DNA of 64,000 bases, taken from contig NETF01000110.1 in assembly GCA_002172675.1 (NCBI GenBank), positions 62,001-126,000 on the forward strand. Direction: 5' to 3'. The notes beneath the pieces are model-generated. The model searched no databases. It had not been told where the DNA came from and was given only the letters and a program-made list of their open reading frames with translations. The position numbers were made by a program, and so were the translations under genes. Positions 10,259 to 19,473 of this stretch are shown one piece after another. Source of the DNA: an unicellular cyanobacterium SU3 (GTDB lineage: Bacteria; Cyanobacteriota; Cyanobacteriia; Cyanobacteriales; Microcystaceae). Numbering within the stretch: position 1 is the stretch's first letter; each line of letters starts with the position of its first letter.

Positions 10259-10327
10259 TTGGGGGGATTACCTCCTGCGCTCCCTGCTCCCTCGACCTTC
10301 TCAAAAAAAAATAACTAACTATCAATC

Positions 10328-12055
10328 ATGCTTACCTCAACCTGTCTACCTACCCGTCCCCGTGATGTTCAAATTGCTAACATTGCTGAAAATACGACTA
10401 TTTTTCGCTCTCGAACTTGGGAACGTCTGAAATTTGAAGTCGAATATGCCCTCTGCAAAGGTACAACGGCTAACGCTTATTTAATTGAAGCGGATAAAAT
10501 AGCTTTATTTGATCCCCCTGGAGAGTCTTTTACCGAGATTTTCTTAGAAAAATTAGAACATCATCTGGCTTTATCTGAGATAGACTATGTAATTCTGGGT
10601 CATGTGAACGCCAACCGTATGGCCACATTGAAGATTTTAGTGGAAAAAGCTCCCAAAATTACCGTAGTTTGTTCTAAACCGGCTGCTAAGACCTTAAAAG
10701 CGACTTTTCCCCAGTGGAAAGATAAAATTAAAGTGGTACGTTCTGAAGATAGCTTAGACTTAGGACAAGGCCATCGTTTACAGTTTACCTTTATCCCCAC
10801 TCCTCGCTGGCCCGATGGACTTTGCACCTATGATAATAAAACCCGTATTCTTTACACCGATAAATTATTTGGTTTGCATCTGTGTCATGATGCTATCTTT
10901 GACGATGAGTGGAAAGGGTTAGATGAAGATCGTCGTTATTATTTTGACTGTCTTCATGGGGCGCAAGCCAAACAAGTTGAGGAAATTTTAGATAAAATTG
11001 AGCCATTTTCTGCCAGATATTATGCTCCTGGCCATGGGGTAATGGTTCGCTATAGTTTAAGTCGCTTAACCTATGATTATCGTCAATGGTGTCAACAACA
11101 GAAGACTCAAGAGTTAAAAGTAGCCTTATTATACGCTTCTGCTTATGGCAATACCGCAACCATGGCCCAAGCGATCGCTCAAGGTATTATGGATCAAGGG
11201 GTAGGGGTAGAATTAATTAATTGTGAGTCGGCTACCACTGAAGAGATCACCCGTTCTATTCAAAACTGTGACGGCTTTTTAATCGGTTCCCCAACCTTGG
11301 GAGGTCATGCGCCGGTACAAATTGAAACCGCTTTAGGTATCGTTTTAGGAACAGCTAGTAAAACCAAGCTAGCAGGGGTATTTGGGTCTTACGGCTGGAG
11401 TGGAGAAGCTATAGACTTAATCAGCCAAAAATTGCGAGATGGTAATTATAAGTTAGGTTTTGAGCCTCTACGGATTCGTTTTAGTCCCGATGAAATGGCT
11501 ATAGAAAACTGTCAAGAAACGGGGGTTAATTTCGCTCAAACTTTAAAAAAACGTCAAAAACAAGGGCCTATGACCTCTGGGTTAACGACGGTACAAAGCG
11601 ATCGCACTGAACAAGCGATCGGCCGTATTGTGGGTTCTATCTGTGTCATTACCACCTGTGAAAATGGAACTCATCAAGGGTTTTTAACCTCTTGGATCTC
11701 TCAAGCAACTTTTAGTCCACCAGGGTTAATGATTGCCATTGATAAAAAACAATGGAATGAGGGAGATTTTGAAACCGATACCTCTTTTATTGTCAATATT
11801 CTCAAAGAAGGGCGCAATGTCAGGAAACATTTTTCCGAGTCTAATAGTAGTCCTTTTGAGCAACTGGAGACGGAAACCGCGTCTAATGGTTGTTTAATTT
11901 TAAAGGAGGGTTTAGCCTATCTTGAATGTACCGTACAGCAACGGGTAGAAGCAGGCGATCGCTGGTTAGTGTTTGCCTTAGTTAACCAGGGAGAAGTGTT
12001 AGAAGATCAGGGATTAACGGCGATCGCTCATCGCAAAACAGGAAAACAATACTAG
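10328..12055 (+). CDS. flv2: Flavodiiron protein Flv2 (non-canonical metal site)
   Basis: This 575-residue protein has the same three-domain layout as Flv4. The first ligand motif reads HVNANR instead of HTEPDH, the LHWPD histidine is Arg (TPRWPD), and the YTCD aspartate position is Lys (YTDK); only the late GHG histidine is kept. Loss of the acidic and histidine ligands is the known signature of Flv1/Flv2, which work as heterodimers with Flv3/Flv4. The flavodoxin (about 260-405) and flavin reductase (about 425-575) domains look intact. Confidence 0.92.
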   Translation: MLTSTCLPTRPRDVQIANIAENTTIFRSRTWERLKFEVEYALCKGTTANAYLIEADKIALFDPPGESFTEIFLEKLEHHLALSEIDYVILGHVNANRMATLKILVEKAPKITVVCSKPAAKTLKATFPQWKDKIKVVRSEDSLDLGQGHRLQFTFIPTPRWPDGLCTYDNKTRILYTDKLFGLHLCHDAIFDDEWKGLDEDRRYYFDCLHGAQAKQVEEILDKIEPFSARYYAPGHGVMVRYSLSRLTYDYRQWCQQQKTQELKVALLYASAYGNTATMAQAIAQGIMDQGVGVELINCESATTEEITRSIQNCDGFLIGSPTLGGHAPVQIETALGIVLGTASKTKLAGVFGSYGWSGEAIDLISQKLRDGNYKLGFEPLRIRFSPDEMAIENCQETGVNFAQTLKKRQKQGPMTSGLTTVQSDRTEQAIGRIVGSICVITTCENGTHQGFLTSWISQATFSPPGLMIAIDKKQWNEGDFETDTSFIVNILKEGRNVRKHFSESNSSPFEQLETETASNGCLILKEGLAYLECTVQQRVEAGDRWLVFALVNQGEVLEDQGLTAIAHRKTGKQY

Positions 12056-12070
12056 CTTAAAGCTTAAAGT

Positions 12071-12091
12071 AGGGTGGGCATTGCCCACCTT
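12071..12091. repeat. GGTGGGCATTGCCCACC palindrome
   Basis: The arms at 12071-12080 and 12082-12091 pair over ten positions including one G-T pair, with almost no loop. It lies just after flv2 and just before the next gene. This is a widespread cyanobacterial intergenic palindrome. It may end or slow flv2 transcription, but no long T tract follows. Confidence 0.6.
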
Positions 12092-12137
12092 ACAGTATGT
12101 TATCTTGGTTAAGTTAGTTAAACCAAGAGATTTAATA

Positions 12138-13388
12138 TTGAGCAATTTGTCAGATATTATTATCATTGGAGGAGGAGCCGCCGGATTTTTAGCAGCCATT
12201 TCCTGTGCCGAAAATAATCCTCAAACTCGCATAACAATACTTGAAGCAAGCACCAAAGTATTAAAAAAAGTTCGCATTTCTGGGGGAGGGCGTTGTAATG
12301 TCACTCATCACTGTTTCGATCCAGCGCAATTAGTTACTTATTATCCTCGTGGGGGTAAAGAGTTACGAGGAGCATTTACTCGCTTTCAACCTAAAGATAT
12401 AATTAACTGGTTTGAAAACAAAGGAGTTGCTTTAAAAACAGAATCTGACGGTCGTGTTTTTCCTGTAACTGATAATTCAGAAACGATTGTTAATTGTTTA
12501 ATGAACGAAGTAAAAAAGGCTAAAATTAATCTCAAAGTTAAGTCCGAAGTGGTTACTTTAAAGTCAGAAAATAATCACTTGAAAGTTCAACTGAAAAACG
12601 GAAAAACCCTGGAAGCTAAGAGTGTTTTACTGGCAACAGGTAGTAGTCCGAAAGGTTATCAACTTGCTAAGTCTTTAGGTCATGAAATTATTAAACCCCT
12701 TCCTTCTTTATTTACGTTTAAAATTGAAGATGTACGTTTCAAAGGATTAGAAGGAGTTGCGGTTGATCAAGTCGGATTAAAATTGTTGGGGAAGGGAAAA
12801 AAGCAACAACCGCAACAGCTAGGTTCTCTTCTGATTACCCATTGGGGAATTAGTGGTTTTGGCGTTCTTAAATTATCAGCATTTGGAGCGAAAATTTTAG
12901 CAGAAAATAATTATCAAATGCTACTATCAATTAATTGGCTTTTTCCTCAAACTCCTGAGCAAGTTAAGGACAAATTACTAGAAATTAAAGATCAAAATAA
13001 TCAATCCCGTCAGCAAATTACTTCTTTTTGTCCTTTACCTTTACCCAAAAGACTATGGCAAAGACTGCTAGAATTTGTGAGTATTGACACCAATAAAAAA
13101 TGGTCTGAAGTCTCTAAAAAAGATATTATTAAACTAGCTCAAGAACTCTCTCAAAGTAAATATAAAATTTTGGGTAAAGGGGTTTTTAAAGATGAATTTG
13201 TGACTTGTGGAGGGGTAAAGCTAAAAGAAGTTAATTTTTCAACTATGGAAAGTAAAATTTGTCCTAATCTATATTTCGCTGGAGAAATTTTAGATATAGA
13301 TGGAGTGACTGGAGGCTTTAATTTTCAAAGTGCTTGGACCACGGGTTGGTTAGCAGGAATGGCTTTGAGTCAATTTTCCTATTCTTAA
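12138..13388 (+). CDS. NAD(P)/FAD-dependent oxidoreductase, BaiN/YhiN (HI0933) family
   Basis: The N-terminus has the FAD-binding dinucleotide motif IIIGGGAAGFLAAI. The family motif RISGGGRCNVTH follows at about residue 50, and the C-terminal FAD motif YFAGEILDIDGVTGGFNFQSAW is the family hallmark. The reaction in cyanobacteria is not established. The start chosen is TTG at 12138, which places the glycine motif about nine residues in. An upstream in-frame TTG at 12081 lies inside a palindrome and would add 19 atypical residues. Length is then 416 residues. Confidence 0.85.
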   Translation: MSNLSDIIIIGGGAAGFLAAISCAENNPQTRITILEASTKVLKKVRISGGGRCNVTHHCFDPAQLVTYYPRGGKELRGAFTRFQPKDIINWFENKGVALKTESDGRVFPVTDNSETIVNCLMNEVKKAKINLKVKSEVVTLKSENNHLKVQLKNGKTLEAKSVLLATGSSPKGYQLAKSLGHEIIKPLPSLFTFKIEDVRFKGLEGVAVDQVGLKLLGKGKKQQPQQLGSLLITHWGISGFGVLKLSAFGAKILAENNYQMLLSINWLFPQTPEQVKDKLLEIKDQNNQSRQQITSFCPLPLPKRLWQRLLEFVSIDTNKKWSEVSKKDIIKLAQELSQSKYKILGKGVFKDEFVTCGGVKLKEVNFSTMESKICPNLYFAGEILDIDGVTGGFNFQSAWTTGWLAGMALSQFSYS

Positions 13389-13464
13389 AGGTCATTCTAG
13401 AGTTAATTTGTCATTGCGAGGAGTAAAATTAATCTTAACTTTTGACTCTCACTAACAACACCCC

Positions 13465-13510
13465 GAAGCAATCTTCGGAATACACAGAGATTGCTTCATT
13501 CGGCGTTTTT
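13465..13510 (+). terminator. Hairpin plus T tract after the BaiN-type gene
   Basis: GAAGCAATCT (13465-13474) pairs perfectly with AGATTGCTTC (13488-13497), and a GTTTTT run ends at 13510. Together with the GTCATTGCGAGGAG text at about 13410 it is a decayed copy of a widespread bacterial repeat that includes GAAGCAATCTC. It is placed to end the plus-strand transcript. Confidence 0.6.
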
Positions 13511-13513
13511 AAG

Positions 13514-13696
13514 TTATCTATCTTGAGAGATTTGGCGTTCTATTGTTTCAATAGCAGCATCAACTCCAGCCAATCTTGTTTCTAAGCTATCTCTCATCAT
13601 TTTGAGAAATTTTAGCTTACGTTCTTTGTATTCTCGATCTGATGTGGTTTCATAACCACAGCAAGGATTACCCCAAAATGGAAAGAAAGGAAACAT
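13514..13696 (-). CDS. Small conserved cyanobacterial protein, unknown function
   Basis: About 60 residues, beginning MFPFFPFWGNPCCG and then a charged helical segment likely to form a coiled coil (residues about 18-60). ATG 13696 is preferred to an upstream TTG at 13714 because the aromatic MFPFFPF start looks natural. The CC pair near residue 12 could bind metal or form a disulfide. No function is known to me. Confidence 0.55.
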   Translation of the reverse strand: MFPFFPFWGNPCCGYETTSDREYKERKLKFLKMMRDSLETRLAGVDAAIETIERQISQDR

Positions 13697-13821
13697 AATA
13701 ACACAGTACCTCAAACAAAGTTACACTTATATTTTGCCTAATATTTTCTGGTTTTGTTAGGCGATTTATTTATTTTTTCTGAGTGCGATCGCCATCTACC
13801 CTTGGAGAGGGAAATGCAGGT

Positions 13822-15738
13822 TTAATCTAAAATGGTAGCAACCTCTTTTAAATAAACTTGCTCTAATAATTCCCCGGATTCTAATTCATATTGTTCTAGT
13901 AAACCTTGACGTTTAATCGTAATTTGCTGCTCTTGTTTGATGACAATACTAGAATCATTAAAAACATCTCTAGTTAAGGTCATTTCTAGATCACTGGGAT
14001 TATCTAATACCACCATGTTACTGCCATAATAAAACATTCCTTCTGCTTCTAAAATTGTTTCGTCATATTCAGCAATGAGTAAATCTAACTTAGGATTACG
14101 TAATAAATTGCGGACGTTGCTATTATAATGCCGGTTAAGGGGTTTTTCTGAACGATTGATGAGCATTCCCTCTTGGCAGACTGCACCAATGGTCCAATCG
14201 GGATGAGACATTAAAATGCGATCGCATAATCTTTGTAGCTGACGTAAACTAACACGATTAAAACTAATAATAGGAATACGAGCGTTTTCACTAGAACTAA
14301 AAAAGGTTTCTAGAATACGAGACGTAACATCAACGGGTTCACCGATCGCCGGGTTAAGGTGCATATAAACCCCAGGTGCTGCGTTAATTTCGATGATACC
14401 AAAACCACTTGTTTTCCAGGACTGAGAAATATCAGCCGTGATCACATCTATGCCAAGACAAGTCAGACGAAAATGTTGGGCAATATCTTGGGCCAAAATA
14501 ATATTATCTGGATGGACTCTAGAAGTCGCATCGATACTAAAACCACCAGAGGAAAGATTAGCCACTTTGCGTAAATAAACTTGGCGATCGCTTTCTATCA
14601 CCGTCTCTAAATCTAATCCTTGTTCTTCTAAATAACGATCCATCGCCTCATCGGTGTGAATTTTTCCCATAGCTGAAGTAGGGGTATCACTGCGTTGAGG
14701 AGAATGATTTTCCCGATCAATTAATTCTCGTAACGTTGCCCGTCCATTCCCCACCACAGAGGCAGGTTGACGTTCTGTCGCTGCTATAAAACGACCGTTA
14801 ACGCACAGCAAACGATAATCTTGTCCTTTGATACTATTTTCAACAATCACCGCCTTGCTACCCTCTTCTGGGATGCTCAGAACAGCCCTTTGATAAGCTG
14901 TTTCTAATTCTAGTGAATCTTGTACGTCTGCAGTTACACCAATGCCTTTATGACCAGCGACGGGTTTAACGGCCACAGGATAACCAATGTCGGCGGCTGC
15001 TTCTCTGGCTTCTTCTAATGAGTTAACAATATCTCCTTGAGGAACAGGAAACCCTAATTCAGCTAAAAATCGCTTACAATAATCTTTCTGTGTAGTAAAA
15101 TCAGAATCTAAATGACTATCAACATCAAAGGTTGTGGCTACACCTCTAATTTGTTGTTTACCGTAACCATACTGCATTAAGCCTTCGTCCCACAGATAAA
15201 ATGTAGGAATTTCTTTGTGGTAGGCTGATCTGAGTAAGGCATAAACCGTTGGCCCGCCATAAACGGAGTTACGAAATACTTGTTGTAGAGCAGTAATCTG
15301 ATTGTTGAGATCGTAATCTTCTTTTCTTTCAATCGCTTCAAACCAATCCCAAACTGAGTAAACCACCTCTCTAGTAGTGCGAAGATGCAGTGATTCAATG
15401 GCAATTCTACTAAAATCTTTATCGGGTTGTTCTGTGACACTCCATTGATGAAAATGGAGACCCATGTCTAATTGATTAACTTGGGCTACTGTCTGAGCAA
15501 ACAATTCCTCATGGGAGTCATATTTTTGGTCTGCAAGTCGAGGATAATGATCCCCGATGACCTCTAAATAATCTTCGATCGCTAAAGGGCGATCGTATCC
15601 CGTCAACCCTAAATCGAAGACTAAAGCAGGTTTGTTTAAGTAAGGATTGGCCCCAATAAATTCTCTAACGTTAAATAGGTCAAAAATGTCGCTTTTTCTC
15701 GCATTAACGCGAATTAGTTCACTCGTCTCGATTAACAT
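13822..15738 (-). CDS. cphA2: CphA2-like cyanophycin synthetase (short form)
   Basis: This 638-residue protein has an N-terminal domain (about 1-210), then an ATP-grasp domain (about 215-485) close to that of cyanophycin synthetase: YPVAVKPVAGHKGIGVTAD, VIVENSIKGQDYRLLCVNG, LRKVANLSSGGFSIDAT and GIIEINAAPGVYMHLNP. The remaining 150 residues are a remnant of the Mur-ligase-like region and show no P-loop, whereas CphA1 is about 870 residues with a full second ATP site. This matches CphA2, which repolymerises beta-aspartyl-arginine dipeptides. It is divergent from cyanophycinase, which makes those dipeptides. The product is inferred from homology and context. Confidence 0.8.
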   Translation of the reverse strand: MLIETSELIRVNARKSDIFDLFNVREFIGANPYLNKPALVFDLGLTGYDRPLAIEDYLEVIGDHYPRLADQKYDSHEELFAQTVAQVNQLDMGLHFHQWSVTEQPDKDFSRIAIESLHLRTTREVVYSVWDWFEAIERKEDYDLNNQITALQQVFRNSVYGGPTVYALLRSAYHKEIPTFYLWDEGLMQYGYGKQQIRGVATTFDVDSHLDSDFTTQKDYCKRFLAELGFPVPQGDIVNSLEEAREAAADIGYPVAVKPVAGHKGIGVTADVQDSLELETAYQRAVLSIPEEGSKAVIVENSIKGQDYRLLCVNGRFIAATERQPASVVGNGRATLRELIDRENHSPQRSDTPTSAMGKIHTDEAMDRYLEEQGLDLETVIESDRQVYLRKVANLSSGGFSIDATSRVHPDNIILAQDIAQHFRLTCLGIDVITADISQSWKTSGFGIIEINAAPGVYMHLNPAIGEPVDVTSRILETFFSSSENARIPIISFNRVSLRQLQRLCDRILMSHPDWTIGAVCQEGMLINRSEKPLNRHYNSNVRNLLRNPKLDLLIAEYDETILEAEGMFYYGSNMVVLDNPSDLEMTLTRDVFNDSSIVIKQEQQITIKRQGLLEQYELESGELLEQVYLKEVATILD

Positions 15739-16110
15739 GGGATGGTTGGCTTGTTTGATATCAATGTTTCTTAGCTTAGTCGAAATGAGCCCTCATCTAA
15801 TCTATCTCAAGATTGGTTTTTACCGAGCCAACGTCTCCCAAGCAAGGGTTATCTATTTTTCGTGTTGCCTCTTCCTTTTTGCCTTGACTTTTCAGGTAAA
15901 TTGATTCAAGAAAGTTATTTTTAAGGGTCAATATTAATTTATAGAAATTAGAGTTATCTTTTTCAAAATGAGGACAATATTAAAATTTATTAAGTAATTT
16001 AGAATTAATTTTCTTTTAAAATCTATCTTTAGAGATAATACAAAACACAGTAAAATATGTTTTATTTTAATTAATCAATCAATTATACTTTAAAAAAGTA
16101 GTAGGGTTTT
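15739..16110. other. Intergenic region between cphA2-like gene and cphB
   Basis: This 372-bp spacer separates two divergent genes and must contain both promoters. The right half is strongly AT-rich. I looked for an NtcA box (GTA-N8-TAC), expected for nitrogen control, and found none. No convincing -35/-10 pair could be fixed by eye. Confidence 0.5.
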
Positions 16111-16971
16111 ATGGTCGTCGCAGTTGAAACTCAAAACAGTGACAGCTCTGAATCAAAGGATTCTGCTGTAAAATCGTCAACAGGACAATTAATTATTATC
16201 GGTGGTGCAGAAGATAAAGACGGAGACTGCACAATATTAAGAGAATTCATGCGTCGTGCTGGCGGTAGAAAAGCGAGAATTGTCATCATGACTGTCGCAA
16301 CCAGTTTACCAGGGGAAGTCGGCCACGATTATCGATATATTTTTGAAAATTTGGGAGCCGAGGTCGTCGATATCGTTGATACTGAAAGACGAGAAGACGG
16401 GGATAATCCCAAAGATTTAGAAGTAATTGATAACGCAACAGGGGTATTCTTTACAGGAGGCGATCAGTCGCGCATTACTGAGTTACTCAAAGATTCAGAA
16501 ATTGACAAATTATTACATACAAAATTTGCTCAAGGGTTAGTAATTGCTGGTACTAGTGCAGGAGCCGCCATGATGTCAGAAATGATGATAGTAGAAGGAG
16601 ATAGCACAACGCATCCAACTATCGACAGTGTTATGCTTGAACCTGGGATGGGCTTTTTACCCAATGTTGCCATTGATCAACATTTTTCTCAACGAGGACG
16701 AATCGGTAGATTTGTCTCAGCTTTGATGCAACAGTCAGTGCCTTTAGGATTTGGTATTGACGAAAATACTGCGATCGCTGTCAATGGGGATGAAGTTGAT
16801 ATTTTTGGAGAAGGTTCAGTCACCATTGTCGATGTTTCTAATATCTCTCACAGTAATCTTGACGAATCTTTACAAGATGAGGCATTAGTTATTTGTGGGG
16901 CAAAGCTCCATATCTTGACCGATGGCTATCGTTTTAATCTCAAACAACGAGAATGTCTAGTCAGTAAGTAA
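16111..16971 (+). CDS. cphB: Cyanophycinase
   Basis: This 286-residue serine peptidase (S51-type) cleaves the storage polymer cyanophycin into beta-Asp-Arg dipeptides in the cytoplasm. The nucleophile Ser149 sits in GTSAGA and a conserved His191 in DQHFSQRGR. The FTGGDQSR loop and the N-terminal GQLIIIGGAEDK strand also match the family. A polar tail of about 20 residues precedes the core. The gene is divergent from the CphA2-like synthetase, and no full-length cphA1 lies next to it in this window. Confidence 0.93.
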   Translation: MVVAVETQNSDSSESKDSAVKSSTGQLIIIGGAEDKDGDCTILREFMRRAGGRKARIVIMTVATSLPGEVGHDYRYIFENLGAEVVDIVDTERREDGDNPKDLEVIDNATGVFFTGGDQSRITELLKDSEIDKLLHTKFAQGLVIAGTSAGAAMMSEMMIVEGDSTTHPTIDSVMLEPGMGFLPNVAIDQHFSQRGRIGRFVSALMQQSVPLGFGIDENTAIAVNGDEVDIFGEGSVTIVDVSNISHSNLDESLQDEALVICGAKLHILTDGYRFNLKQRECLVSK

Positions 16972-16993
16972 TAACTAAATCTGAAATAGAAAG

Positions 16994-17028
16994 AGTTCGT
17001 AGTTAAGGCTTCAGCCTTGATAAGAACT
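16994..17028. repeat. Dispersed hairpin repeat after cphB
   Basis: AAGGCT (17005-17010) and AGCCTT (17013-17018) form the tip, and AGTTC/GAACT (16994-16998, 17024-17028) an outer stem. It resembles a common cyanobacterial intergenic repeat. No T tract follows on the plus strand. Confidence 0.5.
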
Positions 17029-17045
17029 AGGTTTCGATAGAGATG

Positions 17046-17081
17046 AAAAAAGTTTGGTAAAAGTGAAAACTTCTACCAAAC
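17046..17081 (-). terminator. Intrinsic terminator of rpoC1
   Basis: GTTTGGTA (17052-17059) pairs with TACCAAAC (17074-17081). After one mismatch, AAGT/ACTT close a GAAA tetraloop, giving 12 pairs in total. Read leftward, the stem is followed directly by six T residues (17046-17051). It lies about 24 bases after the rpoC1 stop. Confidence 0.88.
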
Positions 17082-17104
17082 CTATCAATAGTATTGATGA
17101 CCTG

Positions 17105-18991
17105 TTAAGCTACGGTCAAAGCATCTTGAATGGTTTTGTTGTAAATAATTCGTCCTGGTGTGGTCCGAATAAACTGAGAAACAGCTTCCCCGTCAATTTC
17201 TCTTACCCGACGTTCTCGATAATGTTTAATAACACTACCATCTTCTAGGGTTTCTGTTTTTAAGACCTCATTATCAGGTTGATCAGTGACCACTTCCTCG
17301 TTAGGATCTTCTGAACGTAACCAAACATAGGCGTGTAAGTCCACAAGTCCATGTTCAAAGGCTTTAACTGCATCGTCAATATTACCAAAATAACGACCGC
17401 CTCCTTTTTGAGAGTTGGGATTTTCTGCAGTTAAATAGTAACAGCCTAGTACCATATCCTGAGACGGGGCAACAATGGGCTTACCGGTTGCAGGAGACAA
17501 GATGTTATGACAGGCTAACATCAATAATCTTGCTTCTGCTTGGGACTCTAAGGATAAGGGAACGTGAACCGCCATTTGGTCCCCATCAAAGTCAGCATTA
17601 AACGCTGGACAAACCAAAGGATGTAACTGAATGGCACGACCTTCCACTAAAATAGGTTCAAAGGATTGAATTCCTAAACGGTGTAAGGTTGGGGCGCGGT
17701 TCAGTAAGACAGGGTGTCCCGTAATCACTTCTTCTAACACATTCCAAACGCTGGGGTCGCCTTTAACAATCAGCTTTTTGGCCGCTTTGATATTATTGAC
17801 TAATCCTAAGCGAATGAGACGATGAATAACGAAGGGTTGGAATAATTCGATCGCCATTTCACGGGGTAAACCACATTGATAAATCTTCAGTTTTGGCCCC
17901 ACTACAATCACAGAACGACCGGAGTAGTCCACCCGTTTTCCTAAGAGGTTTTGACGAAAACGCCCTTGTTTCCCTTCAATAATATCCGATAAGGATTTCA
18001 AGGGACGATTATTAGCCCCGACAACGGTACGGCCCCGTCTTCCGTTATCAATTAAAGCATCTACGGCTTCTTGTAGCATCCGTTTTTCGTTACGGACAAT
18101 GATTTCCGGGGCGAGAATCTCTTGTAAGCGGGCTAAACGGTTATTACGGTTAATTACCCGTCGATAAAGGTCATTGAGGTCTGAGGTGGCAAAACGACCC
18201 CCGTCTAACTGTACCATGGGGCGTAAATCTGGGGGAATGACGGGGATAACGTCTAATACCATCCATGCTGGTAGTGAACCGGTGGCGATAAAGTTATCAA
18301 TCACCCGTAGACGTTTAATTAGTTTAGCCCGTTTCTGTCCTTTACTTTGGGCGATTTCTTCCCGTAAGGTTTCGGCAATCTCTTCTAGGTTCATTTCTTG
18401 CAGTAACCGTTGAATGGCTTCCGCGCCGATACCCACTTCTATGCCATATAAGTCGGAATCTTCGGCATAAATCTGATCTTCGATTTCAATCCATTGATCT
18501 TCGGTTAAGAGTTGCTTATAACTTAAATTACTGGCATTTCCTGGATCTAGAACGACATAAGCGTTAAAGTAAACGATTTGTTCTACGTCCCGTAAGGCCA
18601 TATCCAGTAAAATACTCATGTAACTGGGAATGCCTTTGAGGTACCATACATGAGTCACAGGGGCTGCTAATTTAATATAGCCCATGCGATGACGACGGAC
18701 ACGGGACTCGGTGACTTCTACCCCACACCGTTCGCAAACAATACCTCGGTGACGAACCCGTTTATATTTACCACACCAACATTCCCAGTCTTTCGACGGA
18801 CCAAAAATCCGCTCACAAAATAGTCCGTCCATCTCCGGTTTTAATGTTCTGTAGTTGATGGTTTCGGGTTTGGTCACTTCTCCGACAACAACACCATTGG
18901 GCAGGGTTCTCTCTCCCCATTGACGAACGCGTTCGGGGGATGCTAACCCAATTTTTACATAGTCGAATCTTGTATCTTGTGCTGGTTTCAT
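17105..18991 (-). CDS. rpoC1: RNA polymerase subunit gamma (RpoC1, N-terminal half of beta-prime)
   Basis: This is a 628-residue protein, the usual length for cyanobacterial RpoC1, in which the beta-prime subunit is split into gamma (rpoC1) and beta-prime (rpoC2). The zinc-binding cluster ([20 protein letters not shown]) lies near residue 70 and the catalytic magnesium motif [12 protein letters not shown] near residue 465. Neither rpoB nor rpoC2 is adjacent, unlike the common rpoB-rpoC1-rpoC2 order; Synechocystis 6803 also has rpoC1 apart. It has its own terminator and a promoter-like sequence about 230 bases upstream. Confidence 0.97.
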   Translation of the reverse strand: MKPAQDTRFDYVKIGLASPERVRQWGERTLPNGVVVGEVTKPETINYRTLKPEMDGLFCERIFGPSKDWECWCGKYKRVRHRGIVCERCGVEVTESRVRRHRMGYIKLAAPVTHVWYLKGIPSYMSILLDMALRDVEQIVYFNAYVVLDPGNASNLSYKQLLTEDQWIEIEDQIYAEDSDLYGIEVGIGAEAIQRLLQEMNLEEIAETLREEIAQSKGQKRAKLIKRLRVIDNFIATGSLPAWMVLDVIPVIPPDLRPMVQLDGGRFATSDLNDLYRRVINRNNRLARLQEILAPEIIVRNEKRMLQEAVDALIDNGRRGRTVVGANNRPLKSLSDIIEGKQGRFRQNLLGKRVDYSGRSVIVVGPKLKIYQCGLPREMAIELFQPFVIHRLIRLGLVNNIKAAKKLIVKGDPSVWNVLEEVITGHPVLLNRAPTLHRLGIQSFEPILVEGRAIQLHPLVCPAFNADFDGDQMAVHVPLSLESQAEARLLMLACHNILSPATGKPIVAPSQDMVLGCYYLTAENPNSQKGGGRYFGNIDDAVKAFEHGLVDLHAYVWLRSEDPNEEVVTDQPDNEVLKTETLEDGSVIKHYRERRVREIDGEAVSQFIRTTPGRIIYNKTIQDALTVA

Positions 18992-19223
18992 GTTTGATGG
19001 TTCTCAACAATAGGAAAAACGATTGATTTTCATCTGTTTTTAGCGAAAGTTGCTCAATGTCTCAGGGATTACATTGGGGAGACACAGCAAAAGGAAAAGG
19101 TGGGATAGGGCTGACTAAATCAGTATCTATATCTTAAAAAGTAGGTAATTGGACGGCACGACAATAGAATAAGTCCTGAAATAAATCAAGACTCTTGAGC
19201 TTTAATTATTTAAGTAATATGCG

Positions 19224-19253
19224 ATCATACACTTTTTTTGTTACTTAGATCAA
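19224..19253 (-). promoter_or_regulatory. Candidate promoter of rpoC1
   Basis: Read leftward, TTGATC (19248-19253) and TATGAT (19224-19229) are separated by 18 bases and resemble a sigma-70-type promoter. The start of transcription would be near 19217. Confidence 0.5.
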
Positions 19254-19311
19254 TATCATAACGGCAAAATGGCTCTGTTGTTAACCCAAACAGCTTTTTG
19301 TCAAGACTTTG

Positions 19312-19340
19312 TTGACAAGATTTAACAGTTTTGTTACATT
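19312..19340 (+). promoter_or_regulatory. Candidate promoter of the sRNA
   Basis: A perfect TTGACA (19312-19317) is followed 17 bases later by TACATT (19335-19340, four of six matches to TATAAT). Transcription would start near 19347. Confidence 0.5.
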
Positions 19341-19346
19341 ACTTAA

Positions 19347-19473
19347 TACAGGGACAGTAAACAAATTCTTAATTTACATTGGCTTTGTTTGCGATCTAAA
19401 ATCGTGTGATTTCGGTATCTCCCATTGATATTGAGTTCTCCTAGAATACCTCGGCGATATGTCGGGGTTTTTT
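19347..19473 (+). ncRNA. Candidate small non-coding RNA divergent from rpoC1
   Basis: A transcript from the promoter at 19312-19340 would run about 127 nt and end at a terminator-like hairpin. That hairpin is a seven-pair stem at 19449-19455 with 19461-19467, including two G-T pairs, with a 5-nt loop and six T residues after it. No start codon with an open frame of useful length lies inside. A weaker internal hairpin (GCGAT/ATCGT) precedes the terminator. I do not recognise it as 6S, tmRNA, SRP RNA, Yfr1 or Yfr2. Confidence 0.45.
19449..19473 (+). terminator. Orphan plus-strand terminator
   Basis: CCTCGGC (19449-19455) folds with GTCGGGG (19461-19467), followed by TTTTTT (19468-19473). No plus-strand protein gene lies upstream for more than 2 kb, which is why an RNA gene is suspected. 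Confidence 0.65.

Noticed and set aside
12081-12137. TTG start at 12081 for the BaiN-type protein
   Set aside because: The codon lies inside a palindrome and would add 19 residues before the FAD motif; TTG 12138 fits the family better.
15647-15904. Plus-strand open frame of 85 codons overlapping the start of the CphA2-like gene
   Set aside because: It is antisense to a strong family match, has no recognisable protein pattern and no ribosome site.
15739-16110. NtcA-binding site for the cyanophycin genes
   Set aside because: I searched for GTA-N8-TAC and found no match; nitrogen control is plausible but not supported here.
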